Assembly: GCA_039915505.1 (NCBI GenBank)
Contig: JBDSND010000145.1
Span: 1-64,000 of the forward strand
Length of the DNA stretch: 64,000 nt
DNA from: CAIWHR01 sp039915505
GTDB taxonomy: Bacteria > Pseudomonadota > Gammaproteobacteria > Burkholderiales > Casimicrobiaceae
Direction of reading: 5' to 3'
Shown here: positions 58,601-64,000 of the stretch, piece by piece
How the letters are laid out: each line of letters starts with the position of its first letter
Position numbering within the stretch: the stretch's first letter is position 1
Program-made: the position numbers and the translations under genes
The notes under the pieces: generated by a model
The model's input: the letters and a program-made list of their open reading frames with translations, nothing else
Database searches by the model: none
What the model was told of the DNA's origin: nothing

Positions 58601-59986
58601 CTAGCGCCGCTTCAGGTCGTAGCCATCGGCGCGGTCGCTCATCTCCCAGCCGGCGGCCTGCAATGCCGCACGCAGCCGATCCGCTTCGGCCCAGTCGCGA
58701 ACCTTGCGCGCAGTGGCGCGCGCCTCGGCCAGCGTACGCACCTCGCGGGGGACGTCTTCCTGGACCGGTCGCCACGCCGCGAGCCCGAGGCCGAATATGC
58801 GGTCGAAGCCGGCCAGGGTCGTGCGCTTCACTCCGGCAGCGGACTCGCCGCGAAGCATGTCCCAGGCGACCGCCAGCGCCCGCGGCACGTTGAGGTCGTC
58901 GTGGACGTGGGCGTTAAAGCGCGCCACGGCATCCGCATCGGCGTCGCTGCCGTCGTCGACCAAGGCATGGAAGCCATGGCGCAAACGGGCGAGCCCGGTG
59001 GCGGCCGCGTCGAGCGCATCCCACGTGAAATTGAGCTGCGTGCGGTAGTGCGCCGTGAGACAGAGATAGCGAAATGCCAGGGGATCGTAGCCGCGGTCTA
59101 GCAGTGCTTGCACCCGCAGGAATTCACCCGCCGACTTCGCCATCTTGGTGTCGTTCTGCAACAGGAAATAACCGTGCATCCAGAAATTCGCAAGCCGCGT
59201 CCCGGCCCGAGCCTCGGTTTGCGCGATCTCGTTGGTGTGATGCACCGGGATGTGATCCTCGCCGCCGCAATGGATGTCGAAGAAATCACCCAGATACTTC
59301 TGTGCCATCGCCGAGCACTCGATGTGCCAGCCGGGGAAGCCGCGTCCCCAGGGACTGTCCCATTCCATCTGCCGGGTCTCCCCGGGGGCCGAGAATTTCC
59401 AGAGCGCGAAGTCGGTGGGGCTGTGCTTCTCTCCCAGATCGACGCGACGACCGGCATCGAGGCCCTTGACGTCCAGGCGGGCGAGGTGCCCGTAATCGGG
59501 CTGCCGTGCGGTATCGAAATAGATGCCGTCGCTGGTGCGGTAGGTGAACCCGTTGTGCTCGATCGCCGCAATGAATGCGATCTGCTCGGCAATGTGATCC
59601 GTCGCCCGGCAAAGCACCGCCGGCTCCTCGATATTGAGTCGACGCATGTCGGCAAGGAAGGCGTCGGTGTAGAGCGCGGCGATTTCCCACGCGGTCTTGC
59701 CGGTGCGCCGCGCCCCCTTTTCCATCTTGTCCTCGCCCGTATCGGCATCGGAGGTGAGATGGCCCACGTCGGTGATGTTCATCACGTGGCGGACGCGATG
59801 GCCGCTCCATTCCAGCACGCGCTTCAGCACGTCCTCGAACAGAAAGGTGCGGAAATTGCCGATGTGCTGAAAGTCGTACACCGTCGGGCCGCAGGTGTAC
59901 AGGCCGACCTCTCCGCCTGGCGTAAGGGGCTCGAACGCGCGGAGCGACCGGGTGTAGTTGTCGTAGAGATGCAGAGTCGCAGTCAT
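58601..59986 (-). CDS. cysS: Cysteinyl-tRNA synthetase
   Basis: Class Ia aminoacyl-tRNA synthetase of 461 residues that charges tRNA-Cys. The zinc/cysteine site begins in YTCGPTVYDFQHIGNFRTF, which also holds the HIGH motif (HIGN); GFPGWHIECSAM and HCGGEDHIPVHHTNE supply further zinc ligands. The second signature is KMAKSAG in place of KMSKS. ATG 59986. The 419-base gap upstream (59987-60405) shows no gene, no convincing promoter and only a short GATCCGTG-like tandem repeat at its far end. Confidence 0.96.
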   Translation of the reverse strand: MTATLHLYDNYTRSLRAFEPLTPGGEVGLYTCGPTVYDFQHIGNFRTFLFEDVLKRVLEWSGHRVRHVMNITDVGHLTSDADTGEDKMEKGARRTGKTAWEIAALYTDAFLADMRRLNIEEPAVLCRATDHIAEQIAFIAAIEHNGFTYRTSDGIYFDTARQPDYGHLARLDVKGLDAGRRVDLGEKHSPTDFALWKFSAPGETRQMEWDSPWGRGFPGWHIECSAMAQKYLGDFFDIHCGGEDHIPVHHTNEIAQTEARAGTRLANFWMHGYFLLQNDTKMAKSAGEFLRVQALLDRGYDPLAFRYLCLTAHYRTQLNFTWDALDAAATGLARLRHGFHALVDDGSDADADAVARFNAHVHDDLNVPRALAVAWDMLRGESAAGVKRTTLAGFDRIFGLGLAAWRPVQEDVPREVRTLAEARATARKVRDWAEADRLRAALQAAGWEMSDRADGYDLKRR

Positions 59987-60385
59987 GGCTGGAGAGACAG
60001 GGCAAACACCGCGTGTGACCGGCGGTCTGCAGGGGAGATGGGCCCAACGGCATTACGCCGTCGTCGCGACGCCTCCGCGGGCGACATTATTGCCTACACC
60101 GCCGCATCGGGCGGAAACGGCCTTGCTATCGCGGTGTTGGCGCCATAGGGGTCCGGCGTCCACGCCTGCGGCGCGACGCTGCATCCCGCAGGGCCCATGC
60201 GGCCCGACGACTGCCGCAATCCCCAAGGTTCGAGGGCTGGCATCTTTAAGCAAGCTTGTGCCGGAGGCAAGCACGCGGCGCGGCCCCGCAAGTATCCTAA
60301 CCGTGGGGTGACCTGGCCGGCGATGCTCGTGCCGTCGCCTCGCCAGCGACCTGCGAGCACGGCCATCGGTGCCCGGCCGATGCGA

Positions 60386-60418
60386 CGGATCACGGATCGC
60401 ACGGATCACACGGATCGC
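60386..60418. repeat. Short tandem CGGATC-type repeat after the GNAT gene
   Basis: CGGATC occurs four times within 33 bases, at 8-10-base spacing, around the stop codon of the acetyltransferase gene. On the minus strand this reads as GATCCGTG-like units continuing from the last codons of the gene. It looks like slippage duplication of the gene's 3' end. Confidence 0.7.
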
Positions 60419-60909
60419 GTCATGACGTAATCATCCATGACAAAACCGTCACCGATATCGACGAGCACCGACTCGCGGACCACGAAGCCAACGCGGCGAT
60501 AGGCCGCCTGGGCGCCGGTGTTGTGCTTGTTGACGTTCAGCACCACCGCGTTTGCACCAACGTCGCGCGCATGACCGACGACGCGCTCGACCAAGGCGCG
60601 ACCGACGCCGGCGCGCTGATGGAGGACATCCACGTAGAGCTTGTCGAGCTTGACCGCCGAGCGGTCATCCAACGTCATCCACGCTGCGAAGCCCAGCAGC
60701 CCGGTGTCGGATTCGGCAAGATCGATCCCGCCGTCCGGCGAGTCGACCAAGCGCTGCAGCGCGTCGTTCGCATAGCCGCGTGCCAGCATGTAAGCGATCT
60801 GCTCCGTGCTAATGATGGCCGGATAATGGGCGTACCAAACGGCCTCGGCCAGGTTCTGCACCGCGGGGATGCCGGCCGCGTCGGCGGCGCGTAGCGTGAA
60901 GCCGGGCAT
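60406..60909 (-). CDS. GNAT-family N-acetyltransferase
   Basis: Acetyl-CoA-dependent acyltransferase of 167 residues. The conserved core is KLDKLYVDVLHQRAGVGRALV (motif A, with Q-R-x-G-V-G for pyrophosphate binding) followed by VVLNVNKHNTGAQAAYRRVGF (motif B). The N-terminal ALRAADAAGIPAVQNLAEA-type helices are typical. ATG 60909 begins MPGFTLRAAD; longer in-frame extensions overlap the divergent glycosyltransferase gene and are not used. Substrate unknown. Confidence 0.88.
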   Translation of the reverse strand: MPGFTLRAADAAGIPAVQNLAEAVWYAHYPAIISTEQIAYMLARGYANDALQRLVDSPDGGIDLAESDTGLLGFAAWMTLDDRSAVKLDKLYVDVLHQRAGVGRALVERVVGHARDVGANAVVLNVNKHNTGAQAAYRRVGFVVRESVLVDIGDGFVMDDYVMTRSV

Positions 60910-61077
60910 GGGTGGCGACGCGGACGACCGCGTGGAGAGGGCAGAAGGAAGTGCCAACCCGATAGGGGGGGCCGGAGGAAGGGCCGAGCCGATTAGGCTA
61001 GCACGTCGTCGGGGCCGTCCACCCGTTAGAATTGCCGCCTGGCATTGCACGTCGCGTGCGGTGCGCCCGGCCTTCGC

Positions 61078-62787
61078 ATGCCCTCCGACTCCGCCTCGTA
61101 CCTTCCCCACCGCGCCATTCTGTTCGTGCTCGCCGCGCTGGTCGGTGCCCTCTGGTTCGCCAATGTCGAGCACCGTGTGCTGCAGCACCCCGACGAAGGC
61201 CGCTACGCCGAGATCGCCCGGGAAATGGCGGCAACGGGCGACTGGCTCACGCCGCGCTTGAACGGGCTCAAGTACTTCGAGAAGCCGCCGCTGCAATACT
61301 GGTTGACCGCGGCAACGTTCGACGCCTTCGGTGTGCACGCCTGGAGTGCGCGGCTGTGGCCGGTGCTGGCGGGCTTGATCGCCGTCGGTGCCATCGGCGT
61401 CGCCGGATTGCTGCTCGGCGGTGCCGCGCTGGGGGTCACGGCTGCCCTGGTGCTGGCCGGCACCCTCTGGCAGGTGGCTCTCTCGCAGATCATCACCCTC
61501 GATGCATTGCTTTCGGGCCTGCTGGCGGTGGGCTTCGCCGCGTTCGTCATCGCCCAGCGCGCCGAAGCGACGCCGGTCGCCAGGCGTCACTGGATGTGGC
61601 TCGCCTGGGCCGCTATGGCCGGTGCCAGCCTGACCAAGGGGCTCATCGGCGTCGTCATTCCCGCCGGGGCCCTGGTGCTCTATAGCCTCGCGGCCCGCGA
61701 TTTCGGGTTGTGGCGGCGGCTGTCGATCAGCAGCGGGATGCTCGTGTATCTCGCGGTCGCCGCACCCTGGTTCGTGGCGGTTTCGTTGGCGAATCCGGAG
61801 TTCGCGTCGTTCTTCTTCGTGCACGAGCACTTCCAGCGCTTCCTCACGACCGAGCATCGGCGCACCGGCAGTCTCTGGTACTTCGTACCGCTTTTCATCG
61901 CCGGGGTAATCCCGTGGATCGCCGTGCTGCTGTGGAGCCTGCCGCGGGCTTGGCGCGAAGGCACACCCAACGGCCTCGGCTTCTCCTGGCAGCGATTCGC
62001 CCTGGTGTGGGCGGGCTTCGTGTTGGTGTTCTTCAGCGTGTCGGGGTCGAAGCTTCCGTCTTACATCCTCCCCATGTTTCCGCCGCTCGCGCTGGTCCTG
62101 GGCTGGGTGCTATTGCGGCTCGACGCGCGCACGCTGGCGCGGTTGACGCTGCCGATGGCCGCGGCGGCGATCGTGCTGGCGCTCGCCGCGTGGTTTGCGT
62201 ACCCCCGTCTGGCGGCCCCGTTCGCGGATGACCGCCAGCCAGTCGACGCATTATTGGCGTTCGGGACCTGGGTCAAGCTCGCCCTGACGGCCGCAGCGGT
62301 CGGCGGGATCATCGCCCTGGCCGCCTTCCACCGATCCTCGGCGCGTGCCCGATTCACCGGGATCGCAGCGCTCGCCGTCGCCACCCTCGCGACCACCCAG
62401 CTCGTGGTGGGCGGGCTCGACAGTTTTCGCCTGACCCGCTCGGCCTACGATATTCTCCAGCAGGCCGAGGCTCGCGTGACCGCCGGTCCGGCGCTCGATT
62501 CACCTGCGGTGCCCTTTTTCCAGGTGCGCATGTACGACCAGACGATTCCCTTCTACCTTCGCCGCACGACCACCGTGGTGGAGTTCGCGGACGAGTTGGC
62601 ACTGGGGGTCAAGGCCGAGCCGGATCGGGCCATCGCCACGGTGGACAACTGGATTACGGTGTGGAGCGCGCTTGCCGATGGCTATGCCGTCGTGCCGCCA
62701 GCCGATCTGGCTGCACTTGCGGCACGAGGTGTGCCGATGCGCGTCCTCGCCGAGGACACGCGCCGTGCGATCGTGAGCCGCCGATGA
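61078..62787 (+). CDS. ArnT-like glycosyltransferase (GT-C, PMT superfamily)
   Basis: Integral membrane glycosyltransferase of 569 residues with about 12 helices. The catalytic first periplasmic loop holds HPDEGRYAEIAREMAATGDW and KYFEKPPLQYWLTA, both typical of ArnT/PMT enzymes that move sugar from undecaprenyl-phosphate. FSVSGSKLPSYILPMFPPLA is a further ArnT-like segment. ATG 61078; the stop overlaps the next gene (ATGA). With the following two genes it suggests lipid A or other envelope-glycan modification (inference). Confidence 0.88.
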   Translation: MPSDSASYLPHRAILFVLAALVGALWFANVEHRVLQHPDEGRYAEIAREMAATGDWLTPRLNGLKYFEKPPLQYWLTAATFDAFGVHAWSARLWPVLAGLIAVGAIGVAGLLLGGAALGVTAALVLAGTLWQVALSQIITLDALLSGLLAVGFAAFVIAQRAEATPVARRHWMWLAWAAMAGASLTKGLIGVVIPAGALVLYSLAARDFGLWRRLSISSGMLVYLAVAAPWFVAVSLANPEFASFFFVHEHFQRFLTTEHRRTGSLWYFVPLFIAGVIPWIAVLLWSLPRAWREGTPNGLGFSWQRFALVWAGFVLVFFSVSGSKLPSYILPMFPPLALVLGWVLLRLDARTLARLTLPMAAAAIVLALAAWFAYPRLAAPFADDRQPVDALLAFGTWVKLALTAAAVGGIIALAAFHRSSARARFTGIAALAVATLATTQLVVGGLDSFRLTRSAYDILQQAEARVTAGPALDSPAVPFFQVRMYDQTIPFYLRRTTTVVEFADELALGVKAEPDRAIATVDNWITVWSALADGYAVVPPADLAALAARGVPMRVLAEDTRRAIVSRR

Positions 62788-63158
62788 CCGCGGCGGCCTT
62801 GGGATACCTGATGATTGGGGTGCTGCTCAACGCCGCAGCCCAGCTGCTGCTGAAAGCGGGCACCAACGCCACCGGCGTGCTCTCCTTCACCGACAGCGCA
62901 CCGCTCGATCTCGCCTGGAAGATGGCCACCCAGATTCATTTCGTGCTGGGCATTGCGTGCTACGCCGTCTCGGTGGTGGTGTGGATTTTCGGGCTGTCTC
63001 GCGTGCCGGTGTCGGTGGCCTATCCGCTCCTGTCCGTGGGTTACGTCGTCAATGCGATCGCAGCGCATTACCTGCTTGGCGAGGCGGTCACGCTCAGCCG
63101 CTGGCTCGGCATCGGCCTGATCATCGCCGGGGTCTATCTCGTGGCCCGCAGCGCATGA
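62784..63158 (+). CDS. EmrE-like four-helix protein (ArnE/ArnF-type)
   Basis: SMR/DMT half-carrier of 124 residues with four helices (about 4-22, 45-65, 73-93, 103-121). Motifs LMIGVLLNAAAQLLLKAG and RVPVSVAYPLLSVGYVVNAI match the small proteins that flip aminoarabinosyl-phosphoundecaprenol. It is coupled to the ArnT-like gene by ATGA and followed after 90 bases by an ArnB-like gene. Only one such protein is present, so a homodimer is expected. Confidence 0.85.
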   Translation: MTAAALGYLMIGVLLNAAAQLLLKAGTNATGVLSFTDSAPLDLAWKMATQIHFVLGIACYAVSVVVWIFGLSRVPVSVAYPLLSVGYVVNAIAAHYLLGEAVTLSRWLGIGLIIAGVYLVARSA

Positions 63159-63248
63159 GCGGCCGCCTCTTTCGTCTCGACCACGCGTCCCGCCCGGGCC
63201 GGTAACGACGTCCCAGTCTGATCACACTCCGTCTGCCCTGACCTTTCG

Positions 63249-64000
63249 ATGAGCTCCCCGCCCTACCTGCCATTCGCCCGTCCCTCCCTTGACGACGACA
63301 CCATCAATGGGGTCGGCGACGTGCTCCGCTCGGGCTGGATCACCAGTGGTCCCCAGGTCAAGGCCTTCGAAGCCGCATTGGCGGCCTACCACGGCGGTCG
63401 CCCGACGCGGGTCGTGTCGTCGGCGACGGCCGCGCTGGAAGTCGCGTTGCAGCTTTGCGGGATCGGCCCCGGCGACGAGGTCATCACGCCGGCCCAAACG
63501 TTCTTTGCCGCACCCAACATGATCCTCAAGGTCGGGGCAACGCCGGTGTTCGTCGATGTCGAGCCGGGTACGCGCAACCTCGACCTGGCCGCCGCAGCGG
63601 CGCGGATCACGCCGCGCACCCGGGCCATCATGCCCACCCACTTCGCCGGCCTGCCGGTGGACATGGATGCGCTCTATGCCCTGGCGCAGCGACACGGCTT
63701 GCGTGTCATCGAGGATGCGGCGCTGGCGATCGGCTCGACCTGGCGCGGCAAGCGCATTGGCAGCTTCGGCGATATCTGTGTCTTCAGCTTCCACCCCAAC
63801 AAGAACATCACCAGCATCGAAGGCGGTGCGCTGGTGGTCGGCTCGGAGGAGGAAGCCCACCGCATCGAGACACTGCGCTTCCACGGCATCGAGCGCCTGC
63901 CCGACGGCACGCGCGACTGTCTCGTCCCGAGTGGCAAGTTCAACCTGCCCGACGTCAATGCCCGGATCGGCATCGCCCAGCTCGCCAGGCTGGACGCCTT
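63249..64000 (+). CDS. DegT/DnrJ/EryC1-family (ArnB-like) aminotransferase, 3' end outside window
   Basis: The first 250 codons of a sugar-nucleotide aminotransferase. Seen are PFARPSLDDDTINGVGDVLRSGWITSGP, TFFAAPNMILKVGATPVFVDVEP, VIEDAALAIGSTWRGKRIG and the PLP lysine in SFHPNKNITSIEGGALV. ATG 63249; no strong RBS. It would make a 4-amino sugar nucleotide, probably UDP-Ara4N or a related donor for the ArnT-like transferase upstream. The rest of the operon lies beyond base 64000. Confidence 0.9.
   Translation, partial: MSSPPYLPFARPSLDDDTINGVGDVLRSGWITSGPQVKAFEAALAAYHGGRPTRVVSSATAALEVALQLCGIGPGDEVITPAQTFFAAPNMILKVGATPVFVDVEPGTRNLDLAAAAARITPRTRAIMPTHFAGLPVDMDALYALAQRHGLRVIEDAALAIGSTWRGKRIGSFGDICVFSFHPNKNITSIEGGALVVGSEEEAHRIETLRFHGIERLPDGTRDCLVPSGKFNLPDVNARIGIAQLARLDA

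Noticed and set aside
59987..60405. Possible small RNA or leader upstream of cysS
   Set aside because: Some short inverted repeats such as GCTTG/CAAGC near 60250 are present, but no promoter-terminator pair could be recognised, so no RNA gene is called.

Overview
The window is high-GC DNA from a Gram-negative, strictly aerobic or respiratory bacterium, most probably a betaproteobacterium of the Burkholderiales type. The evidence is the tpiA-secG-tRNA-Leu-nuoA..N order with separate nuoC and nuoD, the abundance of tripartite tricarboxylate (Tct), TRAP and Liv transport genes, and dense ATGA/GTGA gene overlaps. No plasmid, phage or CRISPR feature is seen, so it reads as chromosome.

Region 1 (1-12958) is a phosphonate island. 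A minus-strand operon (phnS2-phnT2-phnU2-phnW) imports 2-aminoethylphosphonate (AEP) and transaminates it. A divergent plus-strand operon encodes a GntR/FCD regulator, phosphonoacetate hydrolase (PhnA), phosphonoacetaldehyde dehydrogenase (PhnY), the PLP lyase PbfA that brings in (R)-1-hydroxy-AEP, and a Na/Pi-type carrier with a PhoU-like tail; an EamA membrane protein follows. Together they convert AEP to acetate, ammonia and phosphate. A 16-bp palindrome sits between the two operons.

Region 2 (13149-25783) is carboxylate and amine metabolism: a lone binding protein, a sarcosine/dimethylglycine dehydrogenase-like flavoprotein, an isocitrate-lyase-superfamily lyase coupled to a TRAP transporter, two small accessory genes, and a minus-strand lutA-lutB-aminotransferase-lutC operon.

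Region 3 (25893-42802) is the complete 14-gene complex I operon on the minus strand, preceded by tpiA, secG and tRNA-Leu(GAG), with a good promoter at 42773-42802. It has unusual details: tandem 83-bp palindromic repeats between nuoE and nuoF, a His-rich loop in NuoL, an insertion in TpiA, and a duplicated tpiA start site that creates a small upstream ORF.

Region 4 (42993-53392) holds transport genes, all on the minus strand: tctCBA; a Dpp/Opp-like ABC cluster in which both ATPases have lost catalytic motifs and the expected binding protein is absent apart from a 51-codon ORF; and a decaying liv operon (livG frameshifted and nonsense-mutated; livK start joined to livM end by a deletion).

Region 5 (53539-64000) has an acyl-CoA synthetase/enoyl-CoA hydratase pair, a PduO-type cobalamin adenosyltransferase, an ECF sigma/anti-sigma pair with a convergent small membrane ORF, cysS, a GNAT acetyltransferase, and an ArnT/ArnF/ArnB-like envelope-sugar operon that runs off the end of the window.
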